From positions 1 to 17,006 of the forward strand of contig JAEZJZ010000112.1 of the NCBI GenBank assembly GCA_023436245.1: a stretch of DNA of 17,006 bases, given 5' to 3'. Of the stretch, positions 1 through 6,536 are shown piece by piece. The stretch is from Bacillota bacterium (GTDB lineage Bacteria > Bacillota > UBA994 > UBA5500). The translations under genes and the position numbers were made by a program. How positions within the stretch are numbered: the stretch's first letter is position 1; every line of letters starts with the position of its first letter. The notes under the pieces are model-generated. The model did not search any database. It saw nothing but the letters and a program-made list of their open reading frames with translations, and was not told the DNA's origin.

Positions 1-37
1 CTATTGACTCACTTCGGTGAGTCAATAGTCCGTCCCC
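1..37 (-). repeat. REP-like hairpin with GGGGACGG flank
   Basis: Bases 1-12 and 17-28 are perfect reverse complements (12-bp arms, TTCG loop). The next bases on this strand, 29-37, read on the minus strand as GGGGGACGG followed by A, directly abutting the hairpin. The same order, GGGGACGG then a hairpin beginning CT, occurs at 13525-13559 on the plus strand, so this is probably a dispersed palindromic element and not only a terminator. It lies 21 bases beyond the stop codon of the minus-strand gene at 49-528 and has no T tract inside the window. From memory, GGGGACGG-type palindromes are common in Firmicutes near REP-associated (Y1) transposases. No such transposase gene is in this window. 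The element may extend left of base 1. Confidence 0.6.
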
Positions 38-48
38 CTGACTCTCTT

Positions 49-528
49 TCACTTCAGCATGAACTTGATAATGCGCTGCATGGGCCGAAACAGCGGGAAA
101 CTGAGCAGACGATCGGCCAGGCCAGCTACTCCGGCCAACAAGGAAATGAGACCTTCATTGCCGCTCCATTCTTCCAAGATGATCTCGCGTGGTGTCTCCA
201 CCAGGGCGGTCCGCAGCACGGCCGCAGCCAGCATCAGGTCATCCGCAAAACCAAACGGCCCCAGCAACCAATCGGGCACGACGTCTGCCGGAAGGATGAA
301 GTAACTCAAGGCAAAAGCCAGCAGCAGGCGGCTCCTTCTCGGAATCTCCGCCCGCTTCTGTAGTCGCCAGAGCAGAATGAACACATCTGGCGCCGCCAGA
401 AGCAGGCTGACCAGACCTTGGCCAAGAGATCCTGCGCGGTCTGCAGCCCAAGAAACGGTTGACGCGCGCAATCGGTCATAAAACCGTTGCGCCTGCTGTT
501 CTTCAATCTCAATCAACTCGTGGTCCAT
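49..528 (-). CDS. DUF1232 (YkvA-like) membrane protein
   Basis: A 159-residue protein of unknown function. The DUF1232 core lies at about residues 65-105, where an arginine-rich stretch is followed by the characteristic YFILPADVVPDWLLGPFGFADD segment. This segment joins two hydrophobic helices through acidic residues (about D82, D86, D96, D97). A further hydrophobic helix lies at about 38-54, so it is probably a small integral or peripheral membrane protein. The first 20 residues are acidic and glutamine-rich, and the C-terminus is basic. The ATG at 528 is preceded by GGGAGGG about 8 bases upstream, which supports this start. The gene diverges from tldE, with about 220 bases between them. The family has no firmly established biochemical role, and nothing nearby suggests one. 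Confidence 0.8.
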   Translation of the reverse strand: MDHELIEIEEQQAQRFYDRLRASTVSWAADRAGSLGQGLVSLLLAAPDVFILLWRLQKRAEIPRRSRLLLAFALSYFILPADVVPDWLLGPFGFADDLMLAAAVLRTALVETPREIILEEWSGNEGLISLLAGVAGLADRLLSFPLFRPMQRIIKFMLK

Positions 529-582
529 TGCTCACACCCTCCCTAAAGGCAACCTCTCACCGCCTGCCTGCGGCCAGATTGA

Positions 583-616
583 TTGACCTGTCACGGTTCG
601 TTCCAGGATATTATCC
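583..616 (+). promoter_or_regulatory. possible promoter/operator upstream of tldE
   Basis: TTGACC at 583-588 is a good -35 match. It is followed after 18 bases by GATATT (607-612), or after 20 bases by TATTAT (609-614). The -10 candidate overlaps a perfect small palindrome, GGATA-T-TATCC, at 606-616. A second inverted repeat, CAGCAACT (622-629) with AGTTGCTG (647-654), follows in the presumed leader. The spacing is not ideal and the assignment is inference. This divergent intergenic region must also hold a promoter for the minus-strand DUF1232 gene, which I could not place. Confidence 0.3.
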
Positions 617-748
617 CCTATCAGCAACTCTCCTAGCAACCCGACCAGTTGCTGTGGAAGTAATGGCCGTTGGTGCAGGATGTCGTCGATTCCGCAGCGA
701 ATTCAAATGCACAGAGTACCGAAGCATTTCTGGAAAGGGGTGTTGCTC

Positions 749-2086
749 TTGTTCAGCCGTTCCCTGTTGGCGGAGGCCGCCAATGCAGCCCTGGCCGCAA
801 GCCAAGCAGAACAGACGCAGGTAAACGTCAATGCAGAGACGTTCCACCTCACGCGCTTCAACAACAACCTAATTCATCAGACCCTGACCCGGGAGAACCT
901 GTCGCTGACCATCAAGGTAGTCGATCAGCACCGGGTCGGCGTAGCCAGCACTAATCGTTTGACCCCCGAATCCATCAGGCAGGCCGCCGATCAGGCGCTG
1001 CTATTTGCCCGACTGCAGCAGCCCAATCCACACCTAGGTCCGCTGCCGTCGCCTGTGGCTATCCAGGACACGCAAAGTTTCACCCAGGCCACTGCCGATT
1101 TCTCTGCGCAACAGCGGGCACAAGCAGCCAATGACACGATCGAGGTAGCCCGCAGTTCTGGCCTCACCTCTTCCGGCACAATCTCAGCCGGAGTGCAGCA
1201 GCGCTTGGTGCGCAACTCCTGCGGAATTGATGCCTACAATGAGTCGACCTCTGGTTTCTATCGTACCATCATGAATAACGGCGAGATCACCGGATATGCC
1301 GATCGCGTGATCAAGGATATAGCCGATCTGAATGTCCGGGCTGTGGCCGAAGAGGCCAAGCGGAAGGCAACCCTGTTCAGCGAGTCCCGGAGCATCGATC
1401 CCGGCGAATACACCACCATCTTTGAACCGGTGGCCGTGTCCGACCTGGTGCGCTTCCTTGGCTATACCAGCTTCGGCGCCACTGCCAAACAGGAGGGCCG
1501 CAGCTTCATGGCCAACGAACTGGGCAAACGAGTGATGGGAGAGAACGTGACCATCTGGGATGATGCCCTCAACCCTGAGTGCTTGGTCAGCCCATTCGAC
1601 TCGGAAGGCATGCCCAAACAGAAGGTGATGCTGATCGACCGCGGGGTGGCAGCCGGGGTCACCTACGACGTGCAGACTGCCCGCCATGAAGGCAAGCAGT
1701 CCACCGGCCACGCCGGTGGCGGCTGGTACGGGGTTGTTCCCAGTCACATGATCATGGCCACCGGAGATATGCCCGTGGAACAGATGATCAGTACCACCAA
1801 GCGTGGCGTCCTGGTTACGCGCTTCCACTATACTCATTGTCCGGATCCGATGCGCGTAGTCGCCACCGGAACAACGCGCGACGGCACCTTCCTGATTGAA
1901 GATGGCCAGATCGTGGCCCGCTTGCGCAACTTGCGGTTCACGGAGAGCATTCTCGGAGCCTTCGGGCGCATCTCGGGCATCTCACCGGATCGACGCCTGA
2001 CTCGCGATTGGTGGTCTTCCTTCATCTCGGTGCTGCCAGCGTTGCGCATCGACGGATTCCACTTCACCGGTTCCACCACATTCTAG
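749..2086 (+). CDS. tldE: TldE/PmbA-like subunit of the TldD-TldE protease
   Basis: TldE is the non-catalytic partner of the zinc protease TldD. The heterodimer degrades or trims unfolded peptides, for example microcin B17 precursor and CcdA in E. coli, in the cytoplasm. Seen: no HExxxH motif, but the family pattern is present, with an N-terminal domain containing VKVVDQHRVGVASTN-like strands, a mid-protein SPFDSEGMP segment, and YDVQTARHEGKQSTGHAGG where E. coli PmbA has a similar STGNAGG segment. I place the start at TTG 749 (445 residues), because AAAGGGG lies 8 bases upstream and the family begins near here. In-frame codons reach back to 680 without a good ribosome site. The TAG stop overlaps the tldD ribosome-binding site, so translation of the two subunits is probably coupled. 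Confident at family level, less so about the start. Confidence 0.88.
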   Translation: MFSRSLLAEAANAALAASQAEQTQVNVNAETFHLTRFNNNLIHQTLTRENLSLTIKVVDQHRVGVASTNRLTPESIRQAADQALLFARLQQPNPHLGPLPSPVAIQDTQSFTQATADFSAQQRAQAANDTIEVARSSGLTSSGTISAGVQQRLVRNSCGIDAYNESTSGFYRTIMNNGEITGYADRVIKDIADLNVRAVAEEAKRKATLFSESRSIDPGEYTTIFEPVAVSDLVRFLGYTSFGATAKQEGRSFMANELGKRVMGENVTIWDDALNPECLVSPFDSEGMPKQKVMLIDRGVAAGVTYDVQTARHEGKQSTGHAGGGWYGVVPSHMIMATGDMPVEQMISTTKRGVLVTRFHYTHCPDPMRVVATGTTRDGTFLIEDGQIVARLRNLRFTESILGAFGRISGISPDRRLTRDWWSSFISVLPALRIDGFHFTGSTTF

Positions 2087-2098
2087 GAGGTGATCGCC

Positions 2099-3538
2099 AT
2101 GGAGAAGATTCTGAAGCAAGGCCTGGAACTGGCCCAAGCGCGAGGAGCCGGCTATGCAGATATTCGTGTCACCAAGCGGGACACCGAGAACATTGCGGTG
2201 AAGAATGGCAATGTGGATCACATCAACCGCGGCGGAAACGAGGGCTTTGGTGTACGGGTGCTAAAGAACGGGGCGTTCGGCTTCGCAGCCACTCCCATCA
2301 TCCAGGACGGGGATCTGGAAGCCAAGATGCAACGCACCGTGGAGCAGGCGTTGCAGTTGGCCGAGGCCGCCGCTAGGGTTAACCGGCAGCCAATCGAACT
2401 GGCCCCCACGGAAGTGGTGCGCGAAAGTTGGTCCACGCCCATGCAGATCGATCCCTTCCTACTGCCGCTGGAACAAAAGCTGCGGGACCTGACCGATGTG
2501 ACCAAGGCACTGCAATGTGAGCCAGACATTCGCGTGACGACTGCCTCCCTGCGCCTCTTTCGGGATCAGAAGACGTTTGCCAGCACAGAAGGGTCCTATA
2601 TTGAACAGACGATCACTCAGACTGGCGTGGACACGGGAGCGGTGGCCACTGGCAACGGCCGAGCAGAACGGCGCACTTACTCGGATCACGGCACGGGCGG
2701 ATACGAGTTGGTCAGCCAGATAGACCCAATTGGGCACGCTCCCCAGGTGGCCAAAGAAGCGGCTGCTCTGCTCAAGGCGGATAGCTGCCCCGTCGGCGAG
2801 AACACCCTGATCCTGGGCGGCGACCAGGTGGCCCTGCAACTGCATGAATCAACCGGCCATCCGACTGAGCTGGATCGTGCTCTCGGGAGTGAAGCCACCT
2901 ACGCCGGAACCAGCTTCCTGATGCCGGACATGCGGGGCACATTCCGCTACGGTTCGCCGGTGGTGAACATCAACATGAACGCAACCGTACCCCAAGGCTT
3001 GGGCACCTTTGCCTATGATGATGAGGGCGTGGCTGCGCAAGACACCCCCCTGATCAAGTCTGGAATCTTCGTCGATTACACCACCTCGCGCGAAACCGCC
3101 ACCGGTTTCGGGCAACGGAGCAACGGTTCCATGTTGGCAGACGGGTGGAATAACATTCCCCTGATTCGCATGACCAACATCTGCCTGCAACCGGGAGACT
3201 GGACGTTGGAGGAGATGATTAAGGACACTAAGCACGGAGTGTTGATGGACGGACAAAAGAGCTGGAGTCTGGACGATAAGCGAGTCAACTTCCACTTCGG
3301 CTGTGAAATCGGCTGGGAGATTGAGAACGGCGAGGTCACCCGCATGTTGCGGAACGTCGCCTACACCGACCTCACCCCCCACTTCTGGAATGCCTGCGAT
3401 GCAGTAGCCAACCAGGATTACTGGCATTGCTGGGGCTTGCCGTCTTGCGCCAAAGGCGAGCCGGTGCAGATCGCCAATGTCGGGCACGGCGCTGCCCCTG
3501 CACGCTTCCGCGGCATCAAGGTCGGCGTGGAGGCCTGA
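2099..3538 (+). CDS. tldD: TldD zinc metalloprotease (family M103/U62)
   Basis: Catalytic subunit of the TldD-TldE protease. Seen: HESTGH (H249, E250, H254, counted from ATG 2099) is the HExxxH zinc motif. A C-terminal cysteine in LPSCAKGEP (C450) matches the third zinc ligand described for TldD. Length 479 residues, normal for the family. The start is ATG 2099, preceded 8 bases upstream by AGGAGG (2085-2090), which overlaps the tldE stop. An upstream in-frame GTG at 2090 sits inside that ribosome site and is rejected. Known of the family: peptide threads into a closed chamber formed by the two subunits, and the pair matures or removes small peptides, including ribosomally made modified ones. 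No such peptide gene is visible beside it. The next gene, an M20 dipeptidase, follows after 42 bases without a terminator. Confidence 0.93.
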   Translation: MEKILKQGLELAQARGAGYADIRVTKRDTENIAVKNGNVDHINRGGNEGFGVRVLKNGAFGFAATPIIQDGDLEAKMQRTVEQALQLAEAAARVNRQPIELAPTEVVRESWSTPMQIDPFLLPLEQKLRDLTDVTKALQCEPDIRVTTASLRLFRDQKTFASTEGSYIEQTITQTGVDTGAVATGNGRAERRTYSDHGTGGYELVSQIDPIGHAPQVAKEAAALLKADSCPVGENTLILGGDQVALQLHESTGHPTELDRALGSEATYAGTSFLMPDMRGTFRYGSPVVNINMNATVPQGLGTFAYDDEGVAAQDTPLIKSGIFVDYTTSRETATGFGQRSNGSMLADGWNNIPLIRMTNICLQPGDWTLEEMIKDTKHGVLMDGQKSWSLDDKRVNFHFGCEIGWEIENGEVTRMLRNVAYTDLTPHFWNACDAVANQDYWHCWGLPSCAKGEPVQIANVGHGAAPARFRGIKVGVEA

Positions 3539-3580
3539 GTCCCAGTTATGCCCCGAAACAACAATTAAGAGGTGAAGCAG

Positions 3581-4936
3581 ATGTCAAACTTGGACTCCAC
3601 ACTCAAACTGCTGGCAGATCAATCTGAACAATCGCTGCAAACGCTGTTCCAGTTTGTGCGCCAGAAGAGCATCAGTGCGACTGGCGAGGGCGTACGGGAC
3701 TGCGCGGAGCTGCTGGTCATGATCATGCAGGAGCAAGGCATCACGGCTCGTCTGATGGAGACGGCGGGACTGCCCGTGGTCTACGGAGAGGTGATCCATG
3801 ACCAGAAAGCCCCCACAGTGCTGATCTATGGGCACTATGACGTGCAGCCAGCTGACCCGCTGTCCGCTTGGGAGTCACCCCCATTTGAACCAACCATCAG
3901 AGATGGGAAGATCTATGCCCGTGGCAGCGCCGATAACAAGGGCCAGATGCTGGCGCACGTGCTGGCCACCGGTGCCCTGCTGCGCACCGGTTGGCCGGCG
4001 GTGAACGTCAAGTTCCTGTTCGATGGCGAAGAGGAAAGCGGTAGCCCAAACCTACCGGCATTCTTGGAGCAACATAGAGAACTGTTCCAGGCAGATTTCG
4101 CTTTCAGCTCTGATGGACCCAAGCACGAAAGCGGTCGCCCCGTCGTCTTCTTCGGCGTGCGTGGCCTACTCTACGTTGAGTTGGTGGCGAAAGGCGCCAA
4201 ACAGGACTTCCACTCCGGCAACAAGGGTGGCGTTCTCCCCCTGCCGCCCTGGCGGTTGGTGCATCTCCTGAACAGCCTCTACGGAACAGACGGCCGCTGC
4301 AGCCTGCCAGGCTTCTACGATGATGTGGTGCCCCCAACGGCATATGAGACAGAGTTGCTCAGCACGCTCCCCTTCGACAAAGCAGAGTTCCTGCGGTTGA
4401 CTGGGCTAGAATCGACACCCTTGGATGCAGCCGACTACTGGCGCAAGCTGATGTTTGAACCTACCTGCAACATCTGCGGCCTGACCAGCGGCTACCAGGG
4501 AGACGGCTCCAAGACGATCATCCCGGCGAAGGCCAGTGCCAAGATCGACTTCCGCTTGGTGCCGGACCAGGACCCCGAGAAGATCCTTGACTCCTTGCGC
4601 CGTTTCCTGGCTGAGCATGCCCCAGATGTGGAGTTGCTCACCCACGGCGCTTACCTCCCGTCGCGAACACCGATTGAGCAGCCAATCTGCCAGACGGTGA
4701 TCAATGCGGTGGCGGAGGCCTTCGGGCAGCAACCGGTGCTGCAGCCGCGCCTCGGCGGCAGTGCGCCGGATTACCTATTGACCAAGCATCTCGGGCTGCC
4801 GTCAATCTGGGCGCCATATGCCAATGCAGACGAGGACAACCACTCGCCCAACGAGAAGATGGGCGTGCAAGACTTCCTGGACGGGATTCGCTGCACGGTG
4901 GTTGTGCTGAGCAGGGTGGCACAGCAGGGGAAATAA
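3581..4936 (+). CDS. M20 family dipeptidase (ArgE/DapE/CNDP-like)
   Basis: A 451-residue zinc dipeptidase-type hydrolase, cytoplasmic (no signal peptide). Seen from ATG 3581: metal-site motif YGHYDVQP (H85, D87), bridging aspartate in RGSADNKGQ (D118), general base and metal glutamates in FDGEEESGS (E150-E152), HSGNKGG of the dimerisation domain, and the C-terminal metal histidine in DNHSPNEKM (H421). All expected catalytic residues are intact. The start is ATG 3581 with AAGAGG at 3567-3572. The GTG at 3572 overlaps that site and is less likely. Third gene of the tldE-tldD operon (42-base gap), so it may finish the hydrolysis of peptides released by TldDE. Its exact substrate cannot be read from sequence. 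Transcription probably ends at the hairpin at 4997-5033. Confidence 0.9.
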   Translation: MSNLDSTLKLLADQSEQSLQTLFQFVRQKSISATGEGVRDCAELLVMIMQEQGITARLMETAGLPVVYGEVIHDQKAPTVLIYGHYDVQPADPLSAWESPPFEPTIRDGKIYARGSADNKGQMLAHVLATGALLRTGWPAVNVKFLFDGEEESGSPNLPAFLEQHRELFQADFAFSSDGPKHESGRPVVFFGVRGLLYVELVAKGAKQDFHSGNKGGVLPLPPWRLVHLLNSLYGTDGRCSLPGFYDDVVPPTAYETELLSTLPFDKAEFLRLTGLESTPLDAADYWRKLMFEPTCNICGLTSGYQGDGSKTIIPAKASAKIDFRLVPDQDPEKILDSLRRFLAEHAPDVELLTHGAYLPSRTPIEQPICQTVINAVAEAFGQQPVLQPRLGGSAPDYLLTKHLGLPSIWAPYANADEDNHSPNEKMGVQDFLDGIRCTVVVLSRVAQQGK

Positions 4937-4996
4937 GGAACGAAGAGGGTCTTCTCCGTAAAGGAGATGCTATCGCAATAGCACCCCATCAATGGC

Positions 4997-5033
4997 ACAA
5001 GAGAGACGGCGACTGTTGTCTCTCTTGTCTTTG
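4997..5033 (+). terminator. terminator of the tldE-tldD-M20 operon
   Basis: Perfect 11-bp stem: ACAAGAGAGAC (4997-5007) pairs with GTCTCTCTTGT (5018-5028), with a 10-base loop and CTTT following. The T tract is short, so efficiency is uncertain. Its position 60 bases after the M20 stop fits the end of the operon. Confidence 0.65.
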
Positions 5034-5218
5034 GGTGTGCAAGTGCCATCCATACGTTGCGATATGGCGCAGGCACCCACAGGCGACCGAGGCATGCTTG
5101 TCTCGACTTCAGGGCACCTTATCGCTGTCCCTCATGATGCAAACGGGCATCAGCTAATTATTTGGAATTAACTACAAGAACAATCTCTAGCATTGCAGTA
5201 TTGCGATTGTCCGTAGCT

Positions 5219-5265
5219 TAATATATTGTGAAAGAGGGGACTTTCACAAGTGAGCGAAATTCCCT
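5219..5265 (+). promoter_or_regulatory. 9-bp inverted repeat (operator or pseudoknot) before FMN lipoprotein
   Basis: TTGTGAAAG (5226-5234) and CTTTCACAA (5241-5249) are perfect complements around the hexamer AGGGGA. That loop can pair with TTCCCT at 5260-5265 (six pairs, one G-T), so the RNA could fold as a pseudoknot ending about 19 bases before the GGAGGAG ribosome site. Alternatively this is a DNA operator. The half-sites TTGTGAA/TTCACAA equal those of the redox repressor Rex, and TGTGA/TCACA those of CRP/FNR proteins, but the gaps (10 and 12 bases) do not match the usual 4 and 6. AT-rich TAATAT/TATATT at 5219-5227, a possible -10, overlaps the left arm. Function is inferred. Confidence 0.45.
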
Positions 5266-5299
5266 GAGAAGCAACTGTAATACGAGGAGGAGAACCGTT

Positions 5300-6301
5300 T
5301 TGAAGAAATTCTTAGGTTTCCTGGCAGTCGGCGCGTTGACGGTGTCATTGCTCAGCGGTTGTGCTTCGTCCAATCTCAAGGACGGCACCTATGTCGGCAC
5401 GTCCGGCGCTGACGATCGTGGCAGCTACGGCGTCGTCACCGTCACCGTGAAGAGTGGCAAAATCAGTGATGTTGCCTTCGATGAGATCAACGGCAGCAAC
5501 GGACAACCCAAGACCGCGGAGAACTACACGTATGAACAGGCTATCACCGCCATCAGCAGCCTTCCGGCAAAGCTGAAGGAGACCAAGGATGTCACCAAGG
5601 TAGATACAGTCACTGGCGCCACCGGCACGACCGACAAGTTCAAAGCAGCTGCCAACTCCGCTCTCGCGCAGGCTGACAAGAACTACAAGGCGGTGCTGCG
5701 TGACGGCACATACACGCTGAAGTCGGGCTTGGACTCACACGGTTACTACTCCGTGCTGACCGCCACCATCGCCAGCAATCAATTCAGCAACGTTACCTAT
5801 GAAGAGTACAACAGCGAGAACGTGGCCAAGAAGGATGCCGGCTACAAGTACACTGAGGCACTGGCCGCCATCGAGCAGCTTCCAGCCAAGATGAACGAGA
5901 CCAAGGATCTGACCAAGGTCGACAATATCACCGGGGCCACCAGCAGCTCCAACACCTTCAAGAGCATGATGCAAATGGCTCTGGACCTGGCCGCAGCTCG
6001 TGATGGCGTCTATAACTATGAGACCCAGCCGGATGACCATGGCTACAAGATCGTCGCCAAGCTTGCACTGAACAACGGCAAAATCGTCGGCTTTGACTAC
6101 GCCGAGGTGAACGCTGAAGGCAAGTCCAAGGTTGACCCGGCCGCTGGCTACACCTGGGAGCAGGCCCTCACCTTCCTGTCTCGCGATCACCTGAAGCAAG
6201 TAGTCGCTACGCAATATGGCGTCGACATGGTGACCGGAGCCACCGGTTCCTTGACCAATGTAGAAACAGCCTTGAAGGCACTGGTGCAGATGGCCAAATA
6301 G
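5300..6301 (+). CDS. lipoprotein with three FMN-binding repeats (PplA-like)
   Basis: A 333-residue exported lipoprotein expected to carry covalent FMN. Seen from TTG 5300: a signal peptide with lysines then a hydrophobic core ending in the lipobox LLSGC (lipidated Cys21). Three tandem repeats of about 100 residues follow, each opening with DGTY/DGVY and ending in a flavinylation motif of the form D-x-x-T-G-A-T-x-S/T: DTVTGATGT (T108), DNITGATSS (T214), DMVTGATGS (T315). Known: ApbE transfers FMN from FAD onto the threonine of such motifs, and Listeria PplA is a similar two-FMN lipoprotein in extracellular electron transfer. The start is TTG 5300, because GGAGGAG lies just upstream and the lipoprotein signal begins there; an in-frame start at 5228 would add a non-signal leader. 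A terminator follows, then apbE, the likely modifying enzyme. Electron partners are not visible. Confidence 0.88.
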   Translation: MKKFLGFLAVGALTVSLLSGCASSNLKDGTYVGTSGADDRGSYGVVTVTVKSGKISDVAFDEINGSNGQPKTAENYTYEQAITAISSLPAKLKETKDVTKVDTVTGATGTTDKFKAAANSALAQADKNYKAVLRDGTYTLKSGLDSHGYYSVLTATIASNQFSNVTYEEYNSENVAKKDAGYKYTEALAAIEQLPAKMNETKDLTKVDNITGATSSSNTFKSMMQMALDLAAARDGVYNYETQPDDHGYKIVAKLALNNGKIVGFDYAEVNAEGKSKVDPAAGYTWEQALTFLSRDHLKQVVATQYGVDMVTGATGSLTNVETALKALVQMAK

Positions 6302-6325
6302 CCACCTGACTAGCCAGGAATGATT

Positions 6326-6353
6326 AGCCGGAGCGTTAGCTCCGGCTTCTCTT
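6326..6353 (+). terminator. terminator after FMN lipoprotein gene
   Basis: AGCCGGAGC (6326-6334) pairs with GCTCCGGCT (6339-6347) across a GTTA loop, followed by the pyrimidine-rich TCTCTT. It begins 25 bases after the stop codon. The lipoprotein is therefore probably transcribed apart from apbE. Confidence 0.75.
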
Positions 6354-6375
6354 CTGTGCAAGCAAGATTCCGTCG

Positions 6376-6384
6376 TGCTATACT
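6376..6384 (+). promoter_or_regulatory. extended -10 promoter for apbE
   Basis: TGC-TATACT at 6376-6384 is a good extended -10 element (TGn plus 5 of 6 TATAAT positions). The -35 region at 6355-6360 (TGTGCA) is weak, as is usual for extended -10 promoters. It lies just after the lipoprotein terminator and about 150 bases before the apbE start. Confidence 0.45.
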
Positions 6385-6412
6385 AGTAATCTGTTAACTG
6401 TAAACCCACCAA

Positions 6413-6486
6413 GGGGCGTCAAGTCTCAGTCCAACTGCTTTCAGGTATCACTAGGCTCTGCTTCACATGGTTTGAGACTTGACCCC
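6413..6486 (-). repeat. GGGGTCAAGTCTCA palindromic repeat, copy 1
   Basis: TCAAGTCTCA (6419-6428) is the exact complement of TGAGACTTGA (6473-6482). The pairing extends to GGGG (6413-6416) with CCCC (6483-6486) past a 2-base CG bulge, and inwards through CCA/TGG. The loop is about 35-45 bases. Read on the minus strand it begins GGGGTCAAGTCTCA. A second copy of the arms occurs at 12929-12974. From memory, GGGGTCAAGTCT-type palindromes are widespread REP-like repeats. Here it would lie in the 5' untranslated region of apbE. Confidence 0.65.
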
Positions 6487-6536
6487 GTGGTCGTTGCTGG
6501 TTTCTTATGTCAACCATTTGCTAAAGGGGGTTTCCC

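Larger units (their letters stand above)
4937..5299. other. structured intergenic region, no gene
   Basis: 363 bases without a credible gene. The first part is dense in small stem-loops: GAAGA/TCTTC (4942-4954), which competes with TCTCC/GGAGA (4953-4967), and TGCTAT/ATAGCA (4968-4983), followed by the terminator at 4997-5033. After that comes a compound hairpin at 5033-5078 (GGGTGT with GGCACCC, then GTGCCAT with ATGGCGC), another at about 5088-5105, and TGATGC/GCATCA at 5135-5152. From about 5150 the DNA turns AT-rich, with promoter-like TAATATATT at 5219-5227. A long inverted repeat then precedes the next gene (listed separately). No known riboswitch class was recognised. Confidence 0.5.

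Noticed and set aside
680..748. N-terminal extension of tldE back to 680
   Set aside because: No ribosome site stands before it and the extension does not look like the TldE N-terminus. AAAGGGG positioned for TTG 749 fits better.
1184..1837. 217-residue minus-strand frame inside tldE, and similar long shadows at 2849-3487 and 5735-6361
   Set aside because: Each is antisense to a well-supported gene and has histidine/glycine/valine-rich shadow composition without motifs.
5226..5249. Canonical Rex or CRP/FNR operator
   Set aside because: Half-sites match, but the gaps are 10 bases (Rex usually 4) and 12 bases (CRP/FNR usually 6), so a standard site cannot be claimed. It is kept only as one hypothesis.
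5219..5299. FMN riboswitch upstream of the FMN lipoprotein
   Set aside because: The conserved multi-stem RFN element sequence blocks are not present; only one long stem and a possible pseudoknot are seen.
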